Origin: Boletus sp. NGJ
Lineage: Eukaryota; Basidiomycota; Agaricomycetes; Boletales; Boletaceae
Reading direction: 5' to 3'
DNA length: 64,000 nt
NCBI GenBank assembly: GCA_019096195.1
Contig: JAGTXK010000139.1
Location: 434,001-498,000 of the forward strand
Shown here: in pieces, positions 47,508 through 59,444 of the stretch
How positions within the stretch are numbered: position 1 is the first letter of the stretch
Layout of the letters: each line of letters starts with the position of its first letter
The notes under the pieces: generated by a model
Told to the model about the DNA's origin: nothing
Databases searched by the model: none
What the model saw: the letters and a program-made list of their open reading frames with translations, nothing else
Translations under genes and position numbers: made by a program

Positions 47508-50326
47508 CTACGAGTCGTCGCAGTCCCGACCAAACCCTCCAACGGGTTCATAGGTAGCTTCTGTCTGGTCCCTATTCCAAGAGATGCGCACTCCATAGAA
47601 GAATAAACATATAATCAATACACCAATAGCTCCCACAACGGACGGTGGACCATACTCGATCCACCACGATGGATGATAAGGCACTAGGAGCCGGTCAATC
47701 TGAATGACCCCACCAGTCCCGCTCCCGGTGGTAGTACGACCCCAGCTCAACACGCGAGCCCAGTCAGCTTTTCCATCGGTTCCCCGGGCATTCTTGATCC
47801 CGACCATGTACTCCGCTGTTGATTTGTCTTCCATTTCCTTGAAGACAATGTCCCCGTACGCGGAAGTTGGCGACAAAAGCGTCGAGTGGCTGCCAAGCTG
47901 GTCAAGCGGCAATGGCCGACTGTTGTTAAGTCCATCCATCATACTGACCGAACCGGAGGCGGCAGATGTCGGGATTAAATGCTGGCTAACGATTGCACGT
48001 AGCCCGTCAAGGTCTTCAAGTAGCTGTGTCAGGTTGTATTCCTTGAAAGCATCATCCGTGGGGCAGAGCAGCGTCCACGTTTTAACACCAAGTACTCGAT
48101 CCGCCCACTCCGAACCTTCTGGTGGCGAAGACCCATGTAGAATCCAATCGAATCCTGCCTTGGTCATCACATTCGTCATAGTGGTCGCCTTTCCCGCCTT
48201 CATCAGTTTTCCAATGTTTAATTCCACTGTTCGAGGGATCATCAAGTCCGACACCTCGTGTATGACGCCGGTGTCCGTGAGCGTGTTTTGCGGGTATAAC
48301 GCGCTCTTCATACCAGCCCAACCTCCACTAGCACTGATGACGATAGAGCCGTCCTCAGTCCGCTCCAATTGTAAGTCGGACCCTTCTAGAGTAGCGAAAG
48401 TGCGTTGGGATCCATTAACGAGACTCTTCGAATATTCAACGTCGTCAATGATGTGATGGAGAATAACGTGTTCAAGGTCTTGTTTAGAAGATGCGGCGAG
48501 TAGGTGGTCGCTGACCAACAGACCAAGACGCTTGAACGCGCTGTTATGGGGAATGAGAAAGGTAGTACGAGGCATCCTTTTAATCACGTCCGCAAGCGAA
48601 GTCGAAAAGACGGCCGCAAGGAAGGAAGAGAGGTCTAAGGATGGCAGCGCCGTCTGGAGAGGGTCAACCGGAGGATCGAGTGGTCGTGAAATGAAGTATA
48701 TGATCGCACTATCGATCTCCACTGTTAAATAGGTCAATAGTTGGCGGGGTCGTGGCGGAGACTACACCTACCATGTTCGCCAATCATACCTGCACCAGCA
48801 AATGTGATATGTCGCGCTCCCGCATCGTTTTTCTCGCCATCATGGACCTCGACAAGCATTACCTGACGGCCGTCATCCAAACCCAGCTCACGGAGCTCAG
48901 TCTCCAGTAGCATTCTATCATCAAGCTTACTAGGTTTCCAAAGGCCAGGAAGAAAATGGTATTCCAAAACCCGCTTGAGGTCTGGCGACCCCGATGCAGG
49001 CAGGGCATAGGGAAAAAGGGAAAGCACATCATCCTTTGGCGCAAGAATCGTGTACTGATTGTCAGTACTATTGATGAGATGCGCCAGATCAACCGAGTGA
49101 AGAAGTGACACGAAAGAGGAGCAGTTGAGTGCTAAAAGGTATTTCTCTGGTGTCAGCTGGAGAGTCCCTGCGGGAACCAGTAAGGAAGACACGAGGTGTA
49201 AAACGCCGTTGCTGGCATAAACATCAGGATGAACAAGTTTCGCTCCGGATATTATCGTGCCTTCAGGAGAGACCGTGACATCGAGAGTGGAGCCGTACCT
49301 AGTCGTTACTGGCTGCAAAATCAGACGAGAATAAGGTGGGAGAAATGGGTTTTACACACATTCAGTCGAGGATTGGAATGAGTCCGACCATCTCACCCCA
49401 GGTTCCGAGACGACATGCATATCTAGGATACGGCGGAGGTCGTCTGCAGCGAAGTCACTCTCCAAATAGAGTCGCTCAAGAGGGTCGAGGGATTCCCATG
49501 CTGAATCCAGGGGCAGGAATATGGTAAGTTCTGGTGTGGATTCGAGAAACCCTTCAATTTCTGGGGTTTGTACCTTCTGAAAATAAGAAAGTGAGTCGAG
49601 ACCGCCCACGACGGTTGCTGACAGATGATGTGTGAATGTGTTATACAACGAAGTAGTGTGAAGCTACTTACTGAGGTCTGAGGGTGGTTCAAGTACCTCG
49701 GCAATGCCGTATACGATACCATTAATTGCCTCTGCCCTTTCCTTGACTATCTCTGCACCCCCGTTACCAGATGCATCTACACCAACCCAAGTTGAACCGT
49801 CACGTGAAGCTAGCCTGAGGCGCTGCGGTTGGTCACCAAGTAGACCATGCGGTATTGGAAACCACGGGGAGGATGGAGGCTCGCGGGGGGAAGAATCGGC
49901 TGGCAAATGTGGGAAATGAAGAGTCTGGAGGGTGAGCGTGGACGAACCCTCTGGGAGTTCAGGGAGGGAGTAGTTGAGAAGATGATAGAAGAGCTGCTGT
50001 CTGAGTTGTTCTTGCACGTTGTCGGGTACGAGCGAGTGCGTTTTGGAGAGGAGACTCTGCCATAGTGGACTCTTGTCGGCATGACGCTCGACTGCATCGT
50101 TGGTGGGTGCAAAGAAGGTACTGCCGTTAAGCTTATTGAGAGTCGGGATGAGACGGGCCCGCTGGAGGAGAGTGATCAAGCGGGAATAGTCATTGTCGCG
50201 ACTGAGGATCTCGAGAAGGGTGTCGTCTGACTGGGCAGTTGGGTGCGACTGCCAGGACACCTGAAAGGCGGTGGTGGAGAGAGAGAGAGCGAGCAGCGAG
50301 AGCGGGACGCAGTTGCAGAGCCGCAT
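47508..50326 (-). CDS. Multi-domain fasciclin (FAS1) membrane protein
   Basis: A secretory-pathway protein with signal peptide (MRLCNCVPLSLLALSLSTTAF) and several FAS1 domains, and a single C-terminal membrane span (SVVGAIGVLIICLFFYGV) before a short tail. FAS1 H1/H2 motifs recur: STFFAPTNDAVERHA, LTIFLPLDSAWESLD, YTILAPKDDVLSLFP, TTFLIPHNSAFKRLG and WTLLCPTDDAFKEYN, so about five repeats, together with YH-type partners (LFYHLLNYSLPE, LEYHFLPGLW, LHHIIDD, VSQHLIP). The architecture matches fungal FAS1 proteins of the ER or vacuole (YLR001C type), linked to adhesion or organelle function. About 880 residues; introns near 49664-49580, 49395-49320 and 48775-48725. It is divergent from the RAV1 gene, 118 bp between starts. 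Confidence 0.88.
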
Positions 50327-50444
50327 GGCCAAGGTGGAAGGAGCTGCGAGAAAGGAGAGAAAGGATGTAATAGTGCTATAACTACATAAGCAGGAGTTGC
50401 TACGGACAGCGGCGAGGACGACACCCCCATCGACATCGCCGTAC

Positions 50445-53400
50445 ATGCTCGACCTCCTTAGAACCTTCACTGGTTCTCCTTCGGGGCTTCTCCAGCACCT
50501 CGTCCTCCCTCATACTACCCTTGTTGTACGTACATCCCTTTTCTCTCTCACTCCCACATTTCATGGCCTGTTCCAGCTATACTCGTCTGCCGACACAGTC
50601 GTCGTTCTCAATGCAGCCAGTCTACAGTTGATCCGCGTCCTTGCCTTCCAGGAGGTATTTCCCGGCCTGCAAAGTCTAGACGAACGCGTTTCCTGCATCG
50701 CTGTTGATCCTGCCATGAAAATAGTATGTCAGCTCGTCGTCGTGTCGTTCCATCATCACCTTTTGGCGTAGATCATGGCTTCCATAAACACGCACATTGC
50801 AGCATGGTCCATGTCCGACGTTCAGACGGATACCTGGCGTGTCCACTCCTCCCTAGTTCTTCCTGATGGGGACTTTGTTACTGCCTTGGACTGCCGGTCT
50901 GGTGATTCCACATTCGAGCATGGTCCGGTGCCCCTCTCATTCAGTGTCAGGTTTACTCGCAGTCGGCAGTCAAAGTGGTCTCTCAGTGTATACATTAATC
51001 CTCGAGAATGATCTCCTCACCTGGAGCAAGAAGTGGGGTACTCGGTATGTATCTTGGGTGAATCCTCCTATTATTAGCCTGACTCGCCAGGCAACCCTAG
51101 CGTCGTCACGCCTTCTCTCGCCAAACTTGCACCGACACTAACATACATTGCGACTACATCCTTCGTATGTCCTGCTTTTGCTCCACTGGCCCCCTCTCAA
51201 CATGACATCAGGATGACAATCGAGTTAGATTATACTCCACTACTTCTGGGAAACAAACCCAAGGCATGCCACATCCACGTCCTGTCGAGTCTATTGTCTG
51301 GCGGTACTCCCCAATGTCTCGAAGGTTCGTAGATATATAGAGATTTGCATCATGGGCCAATGTCTCATTCGTAGTGGCGATCCTACACTGTTCACTATCA
51401 CTTCGGACTCGGTGCTACGGATATTTTTACCCGTTGTCGATTCACCCCAACGACTTCAATTACACCTCGCAGTCGACATCCTTCCTTCTGCCGTCGTTCC
51501 GTCTGTGTCTCAACCCATGCCACGCCCCAAGTCAGAGATAATCTGGTTGGACAGAGAAGTTATCGGGCCAGCTGTCAAGGCCGTACTGAAAGCGTCGGAG
51601 ATCGAGAGCGTCGAGACGTCGAGGCTAAGAGATGTCGATGAGAAGGACTGGGATTTGTTTTTACGAGTTCTCGTGGATGGCTCTCTGCTGTTGAGCGCCG
51701 TGGCAGTAAGCGTTCCATGAGGATATGATATGGATACTTCTAACCAGATTCCAGAACATTGATCGTAAACCACCAACGCTGTTAAGGCAATTCACCGTCT
51801 CGCATTCGCTCCGAGGAACTTTATTCCCACCTCCCTTGAATCTGTATATCTTACCGTGTGGCAAGAGTGGTAGCCTGACTTTGGTGACCTCACCGCCATT
51901 GCGTACACACAATATCTCTGCGACCACTTTACTCAACGGGCGAGCCGACAGCCTCCAGTTAGTTGCAGCTGGACCAGAGCGGATGCCTTTGGAAGAGAGT
52001 AAAATTTTGCGTTTCGTCAGGACGCCAGCAGGGCGGGGGGTTGCAGTTGTGCGTGCTGACGGTGGTGAGACATGGATGGAGACGGAGGGAGGGCATAACC
52101 TTGCTCGCCTCGACTCATGGCCCTCCGCAGACCAGGTCGTAGTCTTAGACGGTGGTGCGTATGGTTTGTTACCGGTGCATGGCCAATTCTCAGGATTTCT
52201 GATGACAGGAAAACTTGTTGCTACTTACTCGAGTGATAATGCCATGTTAACATTGCATTCCACCCCCCCCTCTACTCTTCGGCTTCCTCGCGTTTCACAC
52301 CTTTTCTCAACACCGTCAAGGGGAGAGCATGAGTCTATAGTTGCTCTGACAGAAGACAAATTCATTTTCCACATTCATGTTTCTGGTTCCCCCCATCCAA
52401 CACTCATGCTCCATTCCCACAACCGCCTCCCGCTCTCCCAAGCACCAAAGCGCTTGATTGCAGTCGACCCCATGGCATGGAGCAAGACTTCAACTCTGGA
52501 AGAACACGATAACTTACTAAGCGTCTCGGACGATGGGGAACTATGTTTTTGGACTTTGGAGCACGGAAAAAAAACCGAGTGGAGGTGTACAGGAAGAGTG
52601 AGGACTGGCAGGAGTGGTTTCGGAATGGTGAGCTGCAGCTCAGCAAAAAAGTCTGTGCTAGGTACCGTTCGCTTTGTAGTCCACCATGCTGTCTTGTTCA
52701 TCTCTGACACGTCAGTTTCTGGCCATCCCGACGGGCAGGAGTTAACCATCTGGGATTCCAATGAATCAGAATTTGCTTCTGGTCTTGAACATCAAAGGAT
52801 TTTCAGGTAAGCTCAAATTCTCACTCTTCTAGGCATATCTTCATCGTAGTACGAAGTGCATCCGAACCTATCTATGATCTCGATTGGACGTCAACTCCAG
52901 ACAATCAGTCTATACTTGCTGTTGGGTTTGCCCAGCACGTCGAGCTTTTATGTCAACAACGTAAAACCTATTTCGGTGACGATCCTGCCTGGACCATATG
53001 CTTCAAGATCGAGATTGGAAGGTTTGTTTTTCCCTACGTCAACATGGGTGGCTTTTTGACTCTGCGCCATCAGATATATTCCCTACACAATCAGTGACTC
53101 AATCTGGCTCGCCAATGGTACTCTACTGGTGGGGGTTGGACATCATATGTTTCTCTACGGCCAGACTCAGTCCTACGGACCCAACTCCACAACCGAGAGT
53201 TTATTCGTGCATGTTGCCAGGATCAATGGCCCTCTCCCAGATTATCATCCGCAAATGTTATTGCAATGTCTTCTATGGGGTGCGGACCTTCACTGACGCT
53301 TCTATGTCGATCATTCATCCATTGTGCAGGAAAGATATCGCTAGTCAAGCGAATTATCATCTCCCTTCGGCAGGCCACAAGGGGAGGGAATACCTTCTGT

Positions 53401-55381
53401 TGGCAGCCGTTCGCCGTCGAAGATTACTTGGAAGAGGACCAATCGCCAATTGTGAGTCTGTTCCATCGTTACATGTGCGAAAATGTTTTATATATGTCAC
53501 TAGACGAAGAGACCCGCAAGATGGTACGGTTTGTTGTTTGGATCTCCAGAGAAGTTGGAACCGTGAGCACATAGTCTTACCCCCATTAACGATTCTTTGC
53601 CTGACTCTGTCACAGCGTAGACGAGGTTTTTTCTAGATCCCTGGTAGAGTCCCTTATAGAGCAGCTGGAGGGACAACCACTTCCTCATCTCTCGCCTAAT
53701 GAGCACGCGCACCTTATAGTTCTCATACAAACAACGTTAGAGGTAGGTACATCGAGATTAGCAGGATCGCACTGAAGCCTATACTTAACTCTGCTACTAA
53801 AGATCGACGAACAGCGGCGAGCACTAGATGCTAACGGGCTCCGCTATGTGCTTTCCATGCGTTCATTTTACATCTTAAACCGTCGAATTGTATCAGACCC
53901 TGGAAGTCCTCGGTCAGGCGGTGGCATTCCCCATCAAACGGGCTGGAGAGAACGTCTTCGATACAGAGACATGATTTGGGCGTTCCACAGCGAAAGTCAG
54001 GACCTACTGTTGAACACCTCCACCGCGGCTTGCAATGGGAAGATGTTGTGGGCGGACGCGCGAGCACTTGGTATATTCATTTGGTTGACCTCAGTCGACA
54101 CAATGGTGAGATTCCCGTATGATTGTTGGTTCACTATTATAAGGACATTTTCCAGAAATCACACATGGAAATAATTGCTCGAAACGAGTATATGGCAGGT
54201 GGCAATCGGGATCCTACTACCTGTTCACTCTTCTACTTCGCACTAGGAAAGGTGAAATTAGTGCATGGATTATGGCGTCAGGCGGCATGGCATAAGGAGC
54301 AGACAATAATGCTCAAGTTCCTAGCGAATGACTTCACACAATCGCGCTGGAAGACTGCGGCCCTAAAAAATGCTTATACTCTGATGGGCAAGCAACGATT
54401 CGGTCGGTAGATTTATCCTGACATAGTGTTCTGCTGACAACACGGGGCTCAGAATATGCAGCCGCCTTCTTTCTTCTCGGAGGAAGCTTGAAAGATGCTG
54501 TAAACGTTTGTCTAAAACAGCTCTCTGACTTCCAACTTGCTGTAGCCCTGGCGCGGGTATTCGAAGGCAACGACGGACAAGTATTGGGTGACATTCTGAA
54601 TAATACTATATTGCCGATTGCCTTCCGCGAAGGGAACAGGTGGCTGGGAAGTTGGGCGTTCTGGCTCCTGCGACGCCGAGATCTGTCTGTGAGGATCCTC
54701 CTGGTAAGTTATGGGCCTCAGGTACACATGCGATCTTTTTACCCTCCCCACAGACTCCCTTGCGAGATCTGGCCGATTCTCTAGAAATGCATGACCTTGA
54801 AATCGGTGAACCACACTTTGATGACCCAAGTCTTGCACTCTTGTTCTCTCAATTGCGATCCAAGACGCTACAGGCTGCGGCAGGAACTAGTGAGATCTCC
54901 GGAAGGAGAGAGTACAACTTTATCCTGCAGGTTGCGCGAGTGTTCTGTCGGATGGGTAAGTGTTGTTGTCTATTCTATAATCACACTGCATGACTTAGCT
55001 GACGTTCGTGTAGGTTGCCATGCTCTAGCACTTTACCTTGTTCGTTCATGGTCCTTCGAACGACCAACGACAGCTGCGCGAAACGATGCAGCTCAAATGC
55101 AGGCGCCACCGAGCCCAATCTCGCCACGTCGGACTCTAACTAATAGTCCTTTCCTACGCAGAAGATCCTCTATCTTGATCGACATGGATGTTGAGTCCAA
55201 GATACTGCCGGGGAGGCAAACCCCGGAATCTGGTCCACGTGGCGTAGCACAGGAGACTATCAAGGAGGAAAGTGATCTTGCTGCTCGCAAAGCTGGGCTA
55301 GGAAGCTTGATAAAATCAGCAAAACAGGACGTTCAAGTCCCAGAGTTTAACATGGATGCATTCTCCGATAGCTTTCGCTGA
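50445..55381 (+). CDS. RAV1: RAVE complex subunit Rav1 (rabconnectin/DMX family)
   Basis: Rav1 scaffolds the RAVE complex, which reassembles V-ATPase V1 and V0 sectors on vacuoles and endosomes. The N-terminal half is WD40-like: MLDLLRTFTGSPSG, LYSSADTVVVLNAASLQLI, LAVGSQSGLSVYTLILEND, DNLLSVSDDGELCFWTLE. The C-terminal Rav1 domain is strongly conserved: LRYVLSMRSFYILNRR, MLWADARALGIFIWL, ARNEYMAGGNRDPTTCSLFY, AGK-like ALGKVKLVHGLWR, EYAAAFFLLGGSLKDAVNVC, FQLAVALARVFEGNDG, EGNRWLGSWAFWLLRRRDLS, and RVFCRMGCHALALYLVRSW. The end is ...NMDAFSDSFR, TGA 55379-55381. More than 15 introns are needed; total about 1,250 residues. ATG 50445 is the first in frame. It converges on GDI (106 bp). Confidence 0.92.
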
Positions 55382-55486
55382 CTACAACAGGGATAAAATA
55401 CGCGAATGGAATGTATAGGTCGAAACAATTTTACACGGGTACAATATGCTGTAGCTTGCACTATGCATAATCTACTGCTTGAACGA

Positions 55487-57157
55487 CTACTTCTCTGCTT
55501 CCGCTTCCCGTTTCTTGAGGATGAGGTCCTTGCCGATAACACGCTTCCAGACATCCTGAACGTCCTCGACGACGGTTTCGAAGTGGGAAGTTGCATCGTA
55601 AGAACGAGTGACGAATATGTTGTCAGCCTCCCCCGAGGACACAGGCGTGTAGAGTGGGGTAACGCTCACAAACCTGCGATAATTAATATAGTCAGCACTG
55701 CACCTGCTCCGAAAGCAAGACTTTACTTCTCATATATAGATCCAAGGAGCTGAAGCCCAGGGATGATTTCGCGCTCTGGTTTATCCGTCTCGACAATGGT
55801 GCTAACAATGGCAACGTATACATCCTTAGCGCAGACGTTGTGCGTTGATGAGACCATGGCAATATAGATGTCTATAGCAACGTGAGCAACGTGATGCAGG
55901 AACAGGGTAAATGATACATGCCGTTTCGTCTGTTCACTTGATTCTGAGGGATGATGATTTGGACACTGTCGCTGTCTTCTGTCCCAGGGATCGGGTGCTT
56001 CAAGATGCAGATAGCCCGAATGACCCTGCCATCCTCGACGACGCGTAATTTACCACCTTCGGCCTCTTTACCAGAACCGAAGTAGCTGGGGTCGCCGATG
56101 ACCTGTTTGGCTTTGACGATCTCGTCGCCACTGCGTACACCGACAAACTTGCCACTCTGATCAGTCACGATCTCATGAACCGGCTTGTCAAGCATGTATG
56201 TTCCACCATAGATGGCAGATAGACGTGCAAAGGACTGGGGAAGCTCCCCAAGACCGTACAGTGGGTAGATATAGGGTGACTTGCCATAGCGAGCCATCGA
56301 AGAAGTGTAAAGGATGATTCGATCGTAAGTTGGACGAGCAGGTTTTGTGATATAGCTGAGAGGGCGTCACTAGAAATACAATGATCCGTGAACAAAGCTT
56401 ACTCGTCATCAAGGTAGAGGGCCATCGCATGACCAATGAAATCCTGGGTACCAGGTTCAAGACCAAATTTCTCGTATACTGTCTTCATGGAGTCCCTATC
56501 GAGGTCGATGCCTGAAGCGACAAGATTATCCAGTGCTGTACCTAGTCAGGCCGATGCGCTGACCTTGATGAGTTGCAGGGTCGTCGTCTTTCCACCCTTG
56601 CAGGAACTCGAAGAACTTTTTAGCACGACGTTTCTCGAAGAGACCCATCAACGGGCTTTTTACAGCTTCTATCTCGGTGCTCGGGACTTTGGATATTTTA
56701 CCATCGCGATAAACAAAGCTTCCTGCGATCTGCTTAAATTCCAGATAACGCGTCACGTCGGTGTGGACGAGGATCTTGGTGAGTTCTCCCGAGGCGATGA
56801 TAAACTTGGGTATCAGATCAACAGCGTAGTCGCGATCGCGACCGAGTTCCGTCGGTGGGGGCTGATCAGGTCTGAACTTGCGATAGAGCTGGATGTTGAT
56901 GTACGTGAGTAGCTGTGAAAAACACAGACCATGTTGGTGCGTAACTTACCTGCGTCAAGTTCAAGCTAGCACTATCGCCGCCGTAATAATCATTTCTATC
57001 CATGTGAAGGACCTTCTTGCCCTCGACTGAGAGGAGACCTGACAAGATACACTCTGTCAGCCCTGTGCCGAGAACGACGACCTGGAGAGCAAGTTAGCAA
57101 CATGAAGTAGCCAGCCATCAGATCTTGGGATTGAATCACATCGTACACCTCATCCAT
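55487..57157 (-). CDS. GDI1: Rab GDP dissociation inhibitor
   Basis: Extracts prenylated Rab/Ypt GTPases in the GDP state from membranes and recycles them through the cytosol. The first exon MDEVYD (start 57157) joins over an intron to [18 protein letters not shown], then [12 protein letters not shown], the GDI/CHM nucleotide-like fold. The conserved sequence regions [65 protein letters not shown] and [26 protein letters not shown] are present. The C-terminal region includes [19 protein letters not shown] and [15 protein letters not shown]. About 445 residues, the usual family length. It ends [16 protein letters not shown] lies 126 bp upstream. Confidence 0.95.
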
Positions 57158-57282
57158 GGCTGATCGTTGACTCTGAATTAGACTGTGGGTGGTGGTTGTA
57201 AGATAGGTGAGGGATGGAACTGGTTGAAGGCAAGTAACAACCAGTCAAGCAATCCACCCACACCGCAACTACTTATAGCGGC

Positions 57283-57288
57283 CACGTG
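57283..57288. promoter_or_regulatory. CACGTG motif upstream of GDI
   Basis: In GGCCACGTGCT, 126 bp upstream of the GDI start and 92 bp beyond the 3' end of the Myb-like gene. It lies in a 222-bp gap. Confidence 0.35.
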
Positions 57289-57379
57289 CTGCAAACAAGC
57301 CCAACAAACTTCATGGAGCCGAAATTCTGTATGGTATTAATATTATGCGTAGCATTGGCATATGACACGAGTAATAGTG

Positions 57380-59293
57380 TCAATCTTCCCTATTGTCAGT
57401 CTCGTACACCCCATCCTCATCTGGGCTGTGTTCCTGTGAACGTCCCCGTCTGTTTCCCCACGACGAACGCCCACGTCGAGCTTTACTACCTCTGCTACTA
57501 GATCCAGGTGCGTACCTCTTGGATAACTTCAAGATCGCTACGACAATCTGGTTAACGAGTAGAACAAGTGTATCACAGATCGTTGGGATCATACCAGCTT
57601 CATTTTTACGGTAAAATTCAGCCCATGATTTTCCGGGTCGCCTAGTTTCGTGCTGTCCCGCCGTGAGTTGAATGCGGAAAACGGATGAACACTCGAGGGA
57701 ATAATCACGTACAGTTTCCGTGAAAGTTTGCCATCGCTCCTTACGCGACATTTCATCCCAGTGGTTCCTGGCAATGAACCTCGCGAGGATGCACCAATCT
57801 CCCCGCGTGAACGAAGAGCCAGGTTCTCCCATATCAGCTTCATCCTCCTCAGTATCGATGTCGGGGTCGTCGAAATCTAGAAATGATCCTTCAGAACGGA
57901 GCACGCCTTTCTGGTCACGTGAAGTTTCATTTGCTGACAGTACTAGTGCCTCGGATTGAGCGTCATCATCTTCATCGTCATTCATTTCTTCTTCCACCTC
58001 CACCTCCTCTTCCTCATTCTCCTGATCTTCTTCGTCCTCTGCATAGGCCTCAGAATTGCCGTGATACGTGGCAAGGATTTTGTCGGCGATGTCGTGACGC
58101 TGATGCCAATGTGAAGCCCATGAAGTGACGCTATGATGGGGTGCCTGGCTCGCTTCATTAGGAATTGCTGACCGCAAAGACAAGGGGTGGTATTATTCAC
58201 CTTTTCGTGAAGAAGCTCACACAGCTCCTTTTTGGTCAGCGAAGGGTTTTGCTTTAAACGCCATACGAGAAACTTGATAAAGTATTCGCGGTCTTCCTTG
58301 GTATATTTATTTCCGTTAGTACCAACTTGCACAATTGCAGGAGGCGTTGGAGAACGTGAAGGGGGATTTGGGAGGGGGATATGAACTTGAGGTGGCATTA
58401 GGTTCGGGACATCATTAGAAGGTAAGGGTGCAGAGAGGCTATTGAGTGTGGCCCTAGGGCGTTTAGGGGGACGAGTCAGTGCCGAAGTTGTAGTGGTGAC
58501 GGGCTGGGGAGTAGCACGTTTTCGCCGCGAAGCTTGTGAAGGACCAGAAGAGTGAGCTTTCTTCTTAGGGGACTGGCGTGGACGTGGACATGGTGGCGGT
58601 GGTGGCGGTGGAAGAGTGGGAGGAGATAGATGTCGCTTTCGGGCGATTTGGTGAGGTGTACCTCTGTCCCCGAGGTGAAGCGGTGACTTGCTCGGCACGA
58701 ATGGCTTCTTGATAGTTTTTGGTTGCTCGGCTAAACGAGATACGAGGACGTCGAAGCGGTCGTGATGGTCGAGGTAGTAGTCTTTCCAGAGATTTGCAGC
58801 ATGGTTATTAACCTCGAGGCATATAAGTAATGGAGACCAAAGGATAGCAGGAGACGTGATGTACCCCATGAAGGCCCTCAAGAGCCTGTCTGTAGGTCTT
58901 GCCGGTCTGTCTACTTTCGTGAAGAGCTTGAGCGAGGATGGTGTCGTCGTTTGGGGATGAACCGACAGGTGTGCTCAGACGCAAAAAATCCTGCATGATC
59001 TGCTGGGGGAGCATGGGGGAGAAGTCAGGCGGGAGGGAGTTGTGGTTTTGGTAATATTGGGGAGGGTTCAGATAGCTCTGGGCCTGCATCTGGGGGAGTG
59101 AGGAGGGAGCAGATGGGAGCTGTGCTGGCTGGGACTGCTGCCAGGGAGAGGCGTGAAACTGCTGGGGCTGATTTTGGGGGAGCATCTGGGGCCAGTGGTC
59201 GCGACGGTGAGACTGCGGGTGGATGTGGAGTGCATGGTTATGAACTGGAAAGTGATCAGCGGGCACACCGTTAGCACTCGCAGCTGGGTTCAT
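57380..59293 (-). CDS. Myb/SANT-like protein of Rap1 Myb type
   Basis: A nuclear protein of about 560 residues with a Gln/Pro/His-rich N-terminus (MNPAASANGVPADHF), basic Pro-rich linker with nine-proline run (about 58590-58615) and two Myb-like helical units. The first is YTKEDREYFIKFLVWRLKQN, ELCELLHEK/APHHSVTSWASHWHQRHDIAD, which fits the Rap1 Myb domain. The second is FTRGDWCILARFIARNHWD, MSRKERWQTFTET and KSWAEFYRKNEA. Between them is an acidic block (about 57960-58060). Telomere-binding Rap1 has a BRCT and RCT domain as well; neither is visible here, so it may be a paralogue or an unrelated regulator. Introns split both Myb units. The ATG complements 59291-59293, 151 bp from the divergent MMSDH start. 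Confidence 0.7.
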
Positions 59294-59309
59294 CGTCGCC
59301 TCCTGCAAG

Positions 59310-59338
59310 TTGAACGTTTGAACGTTTGAACGCTGAAC
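59310..59338. repeat. TTGAACGT tandem repeat in a divergent promoter
   Basis: Three and a half copies of an 8-bp unit (two exact, one with C at the last base, then TGAAC) directly upstream of the Myb-like start. It could be a clustered binding site. Confidence 0.6.
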
Positions 59339-59386
59339 CCATACAGTACCGTAAAACAACCTTGTCGCGATCTCATACAAAACACC

Positions 59387-59392
59387 ACGTGA
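59387..59392. promoter_or_regulatory. CACGTG motif, Myb/MMSDH divergent promoter
   Basis: In CCACGTGATCG, 53 bp upstream of the dehydrogenase start and 94 bp from the Myb-like start. Confidence 0.45.
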
Positions 59393-59444
59393 TCGCACCC
59401 GTACTCTCGGATCGGCTCTCGGAGTGCATCTCCTCCCCACCACC

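Noticed and set aside
47704-48456. Plus-strand open frame of 250 codons
   Set aside because: Antisense to FAS1 domains whose motifs are clear on the minus strand.
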